A model generated the notes under the pieces. It was not told where the DNA came from. It ran no database searches and saw nothing but the letters and a program-made list of their open reading frames with translations. Of a stretch of DNA of 13,665 bases, positions 1-6,974 are shown one piece after another. The first letter of the stretch is position 1. Every line of letters starts with the position of its first letter. The position numbers and the translations under genes are program-made. Source of the stretch: Pseudomonadota bacterium (lineage in GTDB: Bacteria; Pseudomonadota; Gammaproteobacteria; Steroidobacterales; Steroidobacteraceae); contig JAKBBE010000054.1 in assembly GCA_021826035.1 (NCBI GenBank), forward strand, positions 1-13,665, written 5' to 3'.

Positions 1-567
1 ATTCCGCACCTCAAGGACGGTGATCTGGCACTGTTGTCCGTGGTGCGTCAGACCTTCCCGCCCTGGTTCCTCGGGCTGGTCGGCGGCGCCGGGGCGCTCG
101 CGGCCATCGTGCCGGCGGCGATCCTGATCCTGACGGCCTCGAGCCTGTTCGCGAAGAATCTGTTCCGGGCGGTGGTCGCGCCGGGGATGAGCGACGAGCA
201 GGTGCGCCATCTCGCCCGCGCGATGGTCCTTGCCATGGGCGCAGGGAGCCTGTATCTGGCGATCCGCGAGCCGGCGAGCCTTGTTTCGCTGCTGCTCGTC
301 GGTTATGCCGGAGTGGTGCAGTTCTTCCCCGGCGTGCTCCTCGGACTGTACTGGCCACGTGCACGTGGCTCGGCCGTATTCATCGGGATGATCGTGGGCA
401 TAGCACTATCCTCGTTCCTGATGCTGACCCACCGGGATCCCTTCCACGGCTGGAACGCGGGCTTTCTCGGACTGTGCGCCAATTTCCTGCTCACCGTCGT
501 GCTGAGCGCTCTGATCAGCGGCGACGCGAAATGTGCAGCCGCAGCGGCTGCAACGCCCGGGAGGTAG
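1..567 (+). CDS. Sodium:solute symporter (SSS) family, C-terminal part
   Basis: The reading frame is open from base 1 and ends at the TAG at 565-567, so 188 residues of the C-terminus are visible and the start lies outside the window. These residues hold about five hydrophobic helices (roughly residues 23-45, 75-93, 97-118, 124-140 and 147-168). The stretch around residues 41-56, with ILTASSLFAKNLFR, matches the late helices of sodium:solute symporters, particularly the monocarboxylate-uptake (MctP-like) type. Such inner-membrane proteins co-transport Na+ with small acids, amino acids or sugars. The substrate cannot be read here; a monocarboxylate is a guess. The C-terminus ends in a run of six alanines encoded by a GCAGCC-rich repeat. 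The gene converges on the deacetylase gene with only 26 bp between the stops. The family is fairly sure, the substrate is not. Confidence 0.85.
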   Translation: MPHLKDGDLALLSVVRQTFPPWFLGLVGGAGALAAIVPAAILILTASSLFAKNLFRAVVAPGMSDEQVRHLARAMVLAMGAGSLYLAIREPASLVSLLLVGYAGVVQFFPGVLLGLYWPRARGSAVFIGMIVGIALSSFLMLTHRDPFHGWNAGFLGLCANFLLTVVLSALISGDAKCAAAAAATPGR

Positions 568-584
568 CACGCTGGGGCAGCCGC
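535..584. repeat. Inverted/direct GCAGCCGC repeat at a convergent gene junction
   Basis: GCAGCCGC lies at 535-542 and again at 577-584. Its reverse complement GCGGCTGC lies at 544-551. The middle copy can pair with either outer copy, giving two mutually exclusive 8-bp stems across the 3' end of the symporter gene and the stop-to-stop gap. It may act as a weak bidirectional terminator, but there is no T tract. It also encodes the alanine-rich symporter tail, so it may only reflect codon composition. Confidence 0.35.
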
Positions 585-593
585 AGCCGCCGC

Positions 594-1535
594 TCAGCTC
601 ATGGCCTCGAGGACACGCGTCCAGGCCCGTGCCAGATTTCGCCGATTGTAACCGCCGCCGCCCATCGCCAGCAGCCGCCCCCCGCAGTGCCGCTCGGCCA
701 GGTCCCGCAATCGAGCCGCCGCATACGCATGCGCGGCCTCCGTGTACGCCAGATGCGTGATCGGGTCTCCGGCCAGCGAATCCGCGCCGCATTGCAGCAG
801 AATCAGCTCCGGCCGCTGCGCCTCGAGGTAGCGCTCCACTTCCTCGAAGGCTCGCCGGAACTGCTCATCGCCGGCGCCCGGGGGCATCGGTATGTTCAAC
901 TTGGTGCCCACCGCCGCGCCGCGTCCGGTCTCGCTGCGATCGCCGGTTCCCGGATAAAGAAACCGGCCGTCCTCGTGCAGGTCCGCAAAGGCGAGGAGCG
1001 GATCGTCCTCGAAGGCGTAGAACACCCCATCGCCGTGATGCGCATCGATGTCCACGTACGCCACACGCTGCAGACCGTAGCGGCGCCGGGCCGCCTCGAT
1101 CGCCACGCCGCAGTCGTTGAAGACGCAAAAGCCGGCCGCATGATCGCGGCCGGCATGATGCAGCCCGGCAATCGGAACGAACGCACGACGCAATGGCCCC
1201 GCCATGATGCCCGCCAGTGCCTCGAGCGTACCGCCGACGACGTTCGCGGCCGCCTCGTAAACGCCCGGGAATGCTGGCGTGTCACCGGCATCGAGAAAGC
1301 CCTCTCCAGCGCGCGACGCCCTGTCCACCCGCTCCAGATATTCCGGCGTATGAAAGAGCTCGAGCTCCTCGCGCGTCGCGGGCCGGGCCGCGCGCCGCGC
1401 GAGCCGCTCCCAGCACTGCGAGCGCTCCAGCTCATGCATGAATGCCGCATGCCGGTCAGGACCGAACGGATGCCCGCCCGGGAAACCGTATGAGGCGATC
1501 TGTTCACCGCACACGAGAATGGCCGTCGGTTGCAT
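594..1535 (-). CDS. Histone deacetylase family protein (AcuC-like Zn-dependent deacetylase)
   Basis: This 313-residue protein has the arginase/deacetylase fold of class I HDAC-like enzymes, which remove acetyl groups from acetyl-lysine, acetylpolyamines or related amides. The active-site signatures are all present. The His pair is in GLHHAG (H126, H127), followed by GFCVFND (135-141). DIDAHHGDG supplies Zn ligands D164 and H166, CGADS supplies the third ligand D252, and GGGGYN supplies the catalytic Tyr296. The overall pattern, including YPGTG at 194-198 and the DPITHL segment, resembles Bacillus AcuC more than Mycoplana acetylpolyamine amidohydrolase. GGGGA at 1542-1546 (minus strand) lies 6 nt before the ATG and supports this start. 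The gene begins 25 bp after the PuuP-like permease stop, so the two are probably one operon. No acuA, acuB or acetyl-CoA synthetase gene is nearby. A small acetylated amine imported by the permease is therefore a reasonable substrate guess. Confidence 0.9.
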   Translation of the reverse strand: MQPTAILVCGEQIASYGFPGGHPFGPDRHAAFMHELERSQCWERLARRAARPATREELELFHTPEYLERVDRASRAGEGFLDAGDTPAFPGVYEAAANVVGGTLEALAGIMAGPLRRAFVPIAGLHHAGRDHAAGFCVFNDCGVAIEAARRRYGLQRVAYVDIDAHHGDGVFYAFEDDPLLAFADLHEDGRFLYPGTGDRSETGRGAAVGTKLNIPMPPGAGDEQFRRAFEEVERYLEAQRPELILLQCGADSLAGDPITHLAYTEAAHAYAAARLRDLAERHCGGRLLAMGGGGYNRRNLARAWTRVLEAMS

Positions 1536-1560
1536 CGCAGGTCCCCGCTGTGCTGCGCTC

Positions 1561-2910
1561 TCACTCGGGCGGAATGCCCGCCACGTCCGTGCGGCTGCGC
1601 CCGAGGAGCGACAGCACGATGTAGTAAATGATCCCGAGTGCGATCCAGCAGCCGCCGAGGATCTTGGCCGTACGATCCATGCCGGCGAGCACGTACAGGA
1701 TGACGATGAGTCCGGCGAGCGGACAGAGCAGATGGCGGACCCAGGCGCCGGAGCGGCGGCGGAAGAAGTGATGATAGGTCACCGCGACGTGCAGCAGCGC
1801 GAAGCTGCTCAGCGCCCCGAAATTGACCACGCGGCTGAGGTCATCGATGCGCCGCGCGAAGAACAGCCCCACCAGCAGCGAGACCGCTGCCACGAGCAGC
1901 GTACTGACGTACGGAGTCTTGAAGCGCGGATGAATCGCCGCGAGCACCGCCGGCAGCTTGCGATCGCGCGCCATCGCGAACAGCACGCGCGCGACCGCCG
2001 CCTGCGCGGCCATGGCGTTGGCGATCCCAAACGAGATCACCACGGCGAGGATTGCCGCGAGCCGCAGGCCATTGCCCCCGGCACGCGCTGCGACCTGGTA
2101 GAACGCCGTCGCCGTCGAGTCGAACCGCATACCGTGCGCCAGGTCTGCGGCGATCCAGGTCTGCAGGACGAACAGCGCGCCGATCAGCACCAGTGACAAC
2201 AGCGTCGCACGGGCAATGGCGTGGCGCGCGCCGGTGCTCTCCTCCGAGAGCGTCGAGATGCCGTCGAAACCGAGGAAGGACAGCACCGCGATCGAGGTGG
2301 CGCCGGCCACCGTGGTGAGGGAGAAATGCCGTGGGTCATAAAGCGGTGCGAGCGTCAGACCGCCCGCGCCGGCGCCGCTATACAGCGCACGCGCGCCGAC
2401 CACCACGAACACCGCGAGCGTCAGCAGCTCCAGCGCCAGCAGCACCTTGTAGAGCCGGGCCGTGAAGCGCACCCCGAGCAGATTCGCAGCGGCGTTCACC
2501 GCGACGAACCCGACCAGCCAGGCCGATACCGGGATCTGCGGCAGCAGCGGCCGCAGCGCGACTGCCGAGAACAGGTACAGCAGCGCCGGGATCAGGATGT
2601 AATCGAGCAGAATGAGCCAGCCGGCCAGAAAGCCCGCGGTTTCGTGCAGACCGCGCTGCACGTAGGCGTACACCGAACCGGCGAGCGGAAATGCGCTCGA
2701 CATCGCCGCGTAGCTCATGGCCGTGAACAGCATGCCGGCCATGCCGATCAGATAGGCCAGCACCACCATGCCGTGCGCGTCCTGCCACACGAAGCCGAAC
2801 ACCGAGAACGGCGCGATCGGCACCATGAAGATCATGCCGTAGACGATCAGATCGACGAGGCTCAAGGCGCGGTCGAGCTGATCCTCGTAACCAAATTGCT
2901 CAAGGGACAT
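1561..2910 (-). CDS. APC-family permease, PuuP-like (amine/amino acid importer)
   Basis: This is a 449-residue inner-membrane transporter with about 12 hydrophobic helices and a typical length for the amino acid-polyamine-organocation family. Segments around SYAAMSSAFPLAGSVYAYVQ, FLGFDGISTLSEE, VNFGALSSFALL and the C-terminal helices resemble, from memory, the E. coli putrescine importer PuuP. The likely role is proton-driven uptake of putrescine, an acetylated amine or an amino acid. The ATG at 2910 is fixed by an in-frame TGA 18 nt upstream. No Shine-Dalgarno sequence is visible before it, which is unusual beside the other genes here. A -35/-10 pair lies about 36-64 bp upstream. It is the first gene of a two-gene unit with the deacetylase and is divergent from the amidase gene. 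The family is secure; polyamine specificity is inferred from resemblance only. Confidence 0.88.
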   Translation of the reverse strand: MSLEQFGYEDQLDRALSLVDLIVYGMIFMVPIAPFSVFGFVWQDAHGMVVLAYLIGMAGMLFTAMSYAAMSSAFPLAGSVYAYVQRGLHETAGFLAGWLILLDYILIPALLYLFSAVALRPLLPQIPVSAWLVGFVAVNAAANLLGVRFTARLYKVLLALELLTLAVFVVVGARALYSGAGAGGLTLAPLYDPRHFSLTTVAGATSIAVLSFLGFDGISTLSEESTGARHAIARATLLSLVLIGALFVLQTWIAADLAHGMRFDSTATAFYQVAARAGGNGLRLAAILAVVISFGIANAMAAQAAVARVLFAMARDRKLPAVLAAIHPRFKTPYVSTLLVAAVSLLVGLFFARRIDDLSRVVNFGALSSFALLHVAVTYHHFFRRRSGAWVRHLLCPLAGLIVILYVLAGMDRTAKILGGCWIALGIIYYIVLSLLGRSRTDVAGIPPE

Positions 2911-2945
2911 GCAGGTGTTTCGCGGTCAGGTAACGGCCGGCACCG

Positions 2946-2974
2946 AGTCTAGGCGCAGCCCAGTCCATGGTAAA
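2946..2974 (-). promoter_or_regulatory. Candidate sigma70-type promoter for the permease-deacetylase unit
   Basis: On the minus strand, TTTACC (2974-2969) is followed after exactly 17 bp by TAGACT (2951-2946). Each matches four of six consensus bases. Transcription would start near 2939 and give a leader of about 29 nt before the ATG at 2910. The -35 hexamer shares bases with a possible -10 of the divergent amidase gene. Confidence 0.4.
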
Positions 2975-2976
2975 GT
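2971..2976 (+). promoter_or_regulatory. Possible -10 element of the amidase gene
   Basis: TAAAGT sits 28 bp before the ATG at 3005, a suitable distance for a -10 hexamer with a leader of about 22 nt. No good -35 is seen 16-18 bp further upstream, so the call is weak. The site overlaps the -35 of the opposite promoter. Confidence 0.25.
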
Positions 2977-3004
2977 ACGGCCTCACCCCGCAGCGATCCC
3001 GTTC

Positions 3005-3937
3005 ATGACACACCGCCATACCATCCACGCGCAGCACTTCGGCTGGGACAACAGCCTCGCTCCGGTCCAGCGCATCGCCCCCGGCGAGGCACTGGAGTTC
3101 GAGGTGCAGGACGCTTCCGGCGGTCAGTTCACGCCCGACTCCGGCGCAGCGACGGTGGCCGGCCTCGATTTCGCCCGCGTCAATCCGGTCGCGGGACCCG
3201 TGTACATCGACGGTGCCGAGCCCGGCGACGTGCTGCGCGTGACGGTGCTGTCGTTCGCGCCGTCGGGCTGGGGCTGGACCGCCAACATCCCGGGATTCGG
3301 ACTGCTCGCGGAAGACTTTCCCGAGCCGGCGCTGCACCAGTGGCGCTACGAGGCGAGCTCGCTCGCCCCCTGCGCTTTCGGCTCTTGGGCCCGCGTGCCG
3401 CTGAAGCCGTTCGCCGGCACGATCGGACTGGCGCCCGCCGAGCCGGGCTGCCACAGCGTCGTGCCCCCGCGCCGGGTCGGCGGCAACATGGATCTGCGCG
3501 ACATCGCGGTCGGCACCGAGCTGCATCTGCCGGTGGAGGTCCCGGGCGCACTGTTCTCGGTGGGCGATACCCACGCGGCGCAGGGCGACGGCGAGGTCTG
3601 CGGCACGGCGCTCGAGAGCCCGATGCGCGTGGCGCTGCGCTTCGAGCTGATCAAACAGCAGCCGCTCACCTTCCCGCGACTGATCACTCCGGGACCGGTG
3701 ACCCGCCACCTCGATGCGCGTGGTTACCTGACGAGCACGGGCATCGGACCGGACCTGATGCTGGCCGCGCGCGACGCGGTCCGCTCCATGGTCGATTGGC
3801 TGACGCGCGAGCACGGCATGCCGGCCATCCAGGCCTACATGCTGTGCAGCGTGTGCGGCGACCTGCGCATCAGCGAGATCGTCGACATGCCGAACTGGAT
3901 CGTTTCTTTTTACTTCCCCCGGTGCGTCTTCGACTGA
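3005..3937 (+). CDS. Acetamidase/formamidase family protein
   Basis: This is a 310-residue cytoplasmic amidase of the FmdA/AmdA family, whose members hydrolyse short amides such as formamide or acetamide to ammonia and the carboxylate. Family landmarks are GGNMDLRD (159-166), the strongly conserved GDTHAAQGDGE (187-197) followed by CGTALE, and the C-terminal CSVCGDLRIS (281-290) before a PNWIVSFYFP strand. The length is within the family's usual 300-400 range. I chose the ATG at 3005 because the protein then begins directly with MTHRHTIHAQHFGWDNSLAP, as family members do. A longer frame from 2909 would run through the promoter region and overlap the permease start codon. No clear Shine-Dalgarno is visible before this ATG. 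The gene is divergent from the permease-deacetylase unit and ends before a strong palindrome. Its exact amide substrate is unknown, and a longer acyl amide is possible. Confidence 0.9.
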   Translation: MTHRHTIHAQHFGWDNSLAPVQRIAPGEALEFEVQDASGGQFTPDSGAATVAGLDFARVNPVAGPVYIDGAEPGDVLRVTVLSFAPSGWGWTANIPGFGLLAEDFPEPALHQWRYEASSLAPCAFGSWARVPLKPFAGTIGLAPAEPGCHSVVPPRRVGGNMDLRDIAVGTELHLPVEVPGALFSVGDTHAAQGDGEVCGTALESPMRVALRFELIKQQPLTFPRLITPGPVTRHLDARGYLTSTGIGPDLMLAARDAVRSMVDWLTREHGMPAIQAYMLCSVCGDLRISEIVDMPNWIVSFYFPRCVFD

Positions 3938-4017
3938 CGGCTCACCGCGGGCTCGCCGTGCCGAGTCCGCCGCCGGCGCCCTGAGCGCGACGCAGGCATT
4001 GTCCCTCCCGGCGGCGA

Positions 4018-4049
4018 GCTGAGGCCTGCTCGAGCGAGCAGGCCTCAGC
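4018..4049. terminator. Perfect 32-bp palindrome between convergent genes (bidirectional terminator candidate)
   Basis: The left arm 4018-4032 (GCTGAGGCCTGCTCG) and the right arm 4035-4049 are perfect reverse complements separated by two bases. The RNA would form a 14-15 bp GC-rich hairpin. It lies between the amidase stop (3937) and the receptor stop (4070), which converge, so it can serve both strands. There is no T tract on either side. It may therefore work through a different termination mode, or protect mRNA 3' ends. Confidence 0.65.
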
Positions 4050-4069
4050 CGGCAGATGCGTTCGGGCGC

Positions 4070-6631
4070 CTATTTGCCGAAGTTGTAGCTCACATCGAGC
4101 CCGTAGGTGATCGGCTGGTTCACGATGTAACGCGTGAACTGCGGGATCGCCAGATTGATCTGCGGCAACGGATCGAGCAGCGTCTGCTTGTTGAACGCGT
4201 TATCCACGAACAGCGCGGCAGTCCAGTTCGCCGTGCGCAGCCCGACGCGCAGATTCACGATGCCGTAGGACGGCAGATTGATCTGCGTCTGGCCGATGTT
4301 GTTGAGGTACACGGTGACGCCGTACGGCAGGTCGTACCGCGATCCCACGTAGCTGTAGTTCACGTTACCGATGAACGCCATGTCGTCCGTCAGGGCGTGA
4401 TGGTAGTTGAGCGACGCCGAGCCGGTGACCTTCGGCGTATCCGGAACCGCGTAGCCCTTCGGTATGCCGGTGATCGCACTGTTGCTCAGGAACTCGCTGT
4501 GCGTGTATCCCCAGTCGGTCGCGAAGTCGAATCCGTCACCGAGATCGGCTCGGAACTCCGCCTCGAGTCCGTAGATGTTGGCGTTTCCGCCGTTCACGGT
4601 GAAGCCGAAGCCGGCGATATTGGTCGAGACCTGCGGGTCCATCCAGCGCTCGAAGTACGCCGTCAGGTTGAACAGTGCCCGCTGGTGCCAGAACACGTTC
4701 TTGGTGCCGACCTCATAGTCCCACACCGAGTCGGAGTTGAACTGCGGCACGCCCTGTCCGTTGACGTTCGGGAAGTTCGCGAGCGACGTATACGTGGTGC
4801 CCGGCTGCGTCGGCGTCGCAGACAGCTTCGCCTGTAGACCGCACTGCTGGATCTGCACCAGTGAGGTGGGTGCACCGCAGATGGCGGGCGTCACCGGATA
4901 GTTGTAGCCGACGAACGGCTGGCTGGTGCCGCCGAGGCGGAAGCCCTTGGCGATCGTGCCGTACACCATGTGGTTCTTGTCGATCTGCCAGGTCAGGTTG
5001 AAGCGCGGATTGGTGCCGCTCGCGCTGCCACCCGCGCTGGTATTGAACGGCTTGGTGTTACCGGCCACCGTCGGCGCTCCGCTCAGCAGGTTGGCGAAGC
5101 CGTAGGGCGTGAAGTCACCCCACTCGGTGTTGGTCTGAGAATAGGAATAATGGTACCAGCGCACTCCCGCCGAGGCGGTGAGCCCGTGGACGAACTCCCA
5201 GGAGATGTTGCCGAAGAAGGCGTTCTGCAGGATGGTCTGCGGTTGGTAGTCGACGTAGACGTTGGCGACGGGACCGGCCTGGGGATTGACCGACCACATG
5301 TCCCACTCGGAATTCAGGTCCTGGTAGTAATAGCCGGCCAGCCACTGCAGCGGACTGTTGCTGGTGGAAGCCACGCGCAACTCCTCGCTCACCTGGCGCG
5401 TGTAATCGCGCTCCTCGACGCCCGGCCCGAACGGTCCGGGGCCCGTCGGGCCGACGCCGCCTGCGGAAGGGTCGTACGGAAATGCCTGGTTCGCCGAGCC
5501 GAGTCCGGCGGAGCTGGCGTTCTCCTCGGAGCCGTCCTGGGAGACCAACGCATGGTTCGACCACAGGCCGGTGATGGAGGTCACACCGATGTCCGGCGTG
5601 ACCGCGTATTCGACCTTCAGGCTGCCCAGCGTGAAGCGGTCCGTCTGCGGCTCGGAGGTCTGATAGATCTCGTAGTGTCCCTTCTGCGCCGGCATGCTCG
5701 GGTTGGTCGGGGAGCCGTTGACGTCCACCGCGTTCGGGGCGTTCGCCGTGTCCTGCTGCCACATCAGCATCGGGGTGATCTTCAGCTGATCGTTCGGCTG
5801 GTAGAGCAGAATCGCGCGGAACGAGTCGTCCGTCGATGAGTTGACCTGGGAGGTCGTCGAGAGGAGCGGCGCGCTGTAGAAGTTGCTCGGCCGGTAGCAG
5901 GGCGTGCTCGGGCAGGTGTCCGACTGCACGGACCCGTCGGCGAGCACGTAGCGGTTCAGCCAGCCGCTGGTGGTGGTGTGCGAGCCGACCAGCCGCAGGG
6001 CGGCCGTCGACCCGAACGGCAGGTTCACCATGCCGTTTTGCGTGAAATTGATGCCCCCGCCGGAGCCGGTGTCCGATACGGTCGTCTCGCCGGAGGCATC
6101 GAAATTGCCGAGCTCCGGCGTGGCGGGAATCAGGCGGACCGTGCCACCCATCGAGCTCGATCCGTACAGCGTCCCCTGGGGACCGTGCAGAACCTCCACG
6201 CGCTGCAGGTCGTAGAGGTTCGGATCGATGATGACCTTGCCGAGCTGCTCCGAGGCGGGAGCCGACAGCGCGATGTCATCGAGGTAGACACCGACCATCG
6301 AGGTGTTGCCGCCGGAGGAGTTCAGGCCGCGCATCTCGTACTCGGTCTCGTTCGGTCCCGACGTACGCATGGACAGGCCCGGAATCCCCTGGGCCAGGGT
6401 ATTGAAATCCGCCAGGCCGCGGTCGGCGATGTTCGCCGCGGTGAGCACCGTCATACTGATCGGGGTGTCCTGCGCCAGCGTCTTGCGCTTGGTTGCCGTG
6501 ACGACGATCTCAGCGAGCCGGTTCGAGGGCGCGGTGCTGGTCTGCACGCCGGCGGCATAAGCCGCAGCCGCACCGGCGGACCCGAGAATGGCCGCCACCG
6601 CGATGGCCACCACGTGATTTCTGCGCATCAT
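4070..6631 (-). CDS. TonB-dependent outer-membrane receptor
   Basis: This 853-residue outer-membrane receptor should take up a scarce ligand using TonB/ExbBD energy. Residues 1-27 form a Sec signal peptide (basic MMRRNH, hydrophobic core, probable cleavage near AYA-A). LAEIVVTATKRK (about 39-50) resembles a TonB box. The plug covers about 51-168 and ends with RVEVLHGPQGTLYG and GGTVRL, and the rest is a long beta-barrel rich in aromatic and Asn/Ser strands, ending near YNFGK. I chose the ATG at 6631 because GGAG (6643-6640, minus strand) lies 8 nt before it. The ATG at 6637 would leave only 2 nt, and the longer frame to 6799 would put 56 odd residues before the signal peptide. The ligand is not evident. 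This style of receptor is common in sphingomonads and Xanthomonadales-like bacteria. It is divergent from an aminotransferase gene, which hints weakly at an amine or peptide ligand. Confidence 0.93.
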   Translation of the reverse strand: MMRRNHVVAIAVAAILGSAGAAAAYAAGVQTSTAPSNRLAEIVVTATKRKTLAQDTPISMTVLTAANIADRGLADFNTLAQGIPGLSMRTSGPNETEYEMRGLNSSGGNTSMVGVYLDDIALSAPASEQLGKVIIDPNLYDLQRVEVLHGPQGTLYGSSSMGGTVRLIPATPELGNFDASGETTVSDTGSGGGINFTQNGMVNLPFGSTAALRLVGSHTTTSGWLNRYVLADGSVQSDTCPSTPCYRPSNFYSAPLLSTTSQVNSSTDDSFRAILLYQPNDQLKITPMLMWQQDTANAPNAVDVNGSPTNPSMPAQKGHYEIYQTSEPQTDRFTLGSLKVEYAVTPDIGVTSITGLWSNHALVSQDGSEENASSAGLGSANQAFPYDPSAGGVGPTGPGPFGPGVEERDYTRQVSEELRVASTSNSPLQWLAGYYYQDLNSEWDMWSVNPQAGPVANVYVDYQPQTILQNAFFGNISWEFVHGLTASAGVRWYHYSYSQTNTEWGDFTPYGFANLLSGAPTVAGNTKPFNTSAGGSASGTNPRFNLTWQIDKNHMVYGTIAKGFRLGGTSQPFVGYNYPVTPAICGAPTSLVQIQQCGLQAKLSATPTQPGTTYTSLANFPNVNGQGVPQFNSDSVWDYEVGTKNVFWHQRALFNLTAYFERWMDPQVSTNIAGFGFTVNGGNANIYGLEAEFRADLGDGFDFATDWGYTHSEFLSNSAITGIPKGYAVPDTPKVTGSASLNYHHALTDDMAFIGNVNYSYVGSRYDLPYGVTVYLNNIGQTQINLPSYGIVNLRVGLRTANWTAALFVDNAFNKQTLLDPLPQINLAIPQFTRYIVNQPITYGLDVSYNFGK

Positions 6632-6684
6632 GATCATGACTCCAGGAGGTGTCGCTGTGGAGTTCCCTGCCGCCGCACGCGAGA

Positions 6685-6704
6685 CATCGCATTCGATTGC
6701 GATG
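6685..6704. promoter_or_regulatory. 20-bp near-perfect palindrome, possible operator in the receptor leader
   Basis: CATCGCA (6685-6691) and TGCGATG (6698-6704) are inverted arms around TTCGAT, whose inner TCGA is itself palindromic, so 9 of 10 pairs match. It lies downstream of the candidate receptor -10, between it and the start codon. A dimeric repressor could block transcription there, or the RNA could fold into a hairpin. Confidence 0.4.
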
Positions 6705-6738
6705 CCCCCGCGGCAGCTTGCGGGAACGGTTTGACCAG

Positions 6739-6768
6739 ACTCTACCTGTCGCCACACGGTATTGGCAA
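6739..6768 (-). promoter_or_regulatory. Candidate promoter of the TonB-dependent receptor gene
   Basis: On the minus strand, TTGCCA (6768-6763; five of six consensus bases) and TAGAGT (6744-6739; four of six) are 18 bp apart. Transcription would start near 6732, giving a leader of about 100 nt that contains the palindrome at 6685-6704. The -10 is similar to the TAGACT proposed for the permease gene. Confidence 0.38.
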
Positions 6769-6974
6769 ATTCGCCACGCCAGGCGTCGGATCCCTTCAAA
6801 CGTCGCTTTCTTCACGGCTTCCGCGGAGTCAAGACACGTTGCGCGCGCGCCACACACGGGACTGCGGCGAGTCCCGGTGCGGCCCTCGAGCGACGGCGCG
6901 ATGGTCGGGTCCGCCTTGCGCGTGCGCGCTATGCATGCTTGCATCACCCGATCCGATCCTTGAAGGAAGTCCCC

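Larger units (their letters stand above)
6638..6974. other. Divergent regulatory region between receptor and aminotransferase genes
   Basis: About 340 bp lie between two divergent starts, with no convincing small gene. The region holds a candidate receptor promoter (6739-6768) and a 20-bp near-palindrome (6685-6704). A shorter dyad, ATGCA/TGCAT (6931-6944), lies about 30 bp before the aminotransferase ATG. The aminotransferase ribosome binding site (AAGGA, 6963-6967) is 7 nt before its ATG. I see no convincing promoter for the aminotransferase. The region is rather AT-richer around 6760-6820 than its surroundings. Confidence 0.6.

Noticed and set aside
474..1493. 339-codon plus-strand frame opposite the deacetylase
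   Set aside because: Mirror of a confident gene; Arg/Ala-rich with no family resemblance.
2221..2952. 243-codon plus-strand frame opposite the permease
   Set aside because: Translation dominated by Arg, His, Gln and Glu, typical of the antisense strand of a membrane protein gene.
6635..6637. Upstream ATG of the receptor as the start
   Set aside because: It lies only 2 nt after the GGAG, whereas the ATG at 6631 has a normal 8-nt spacing.
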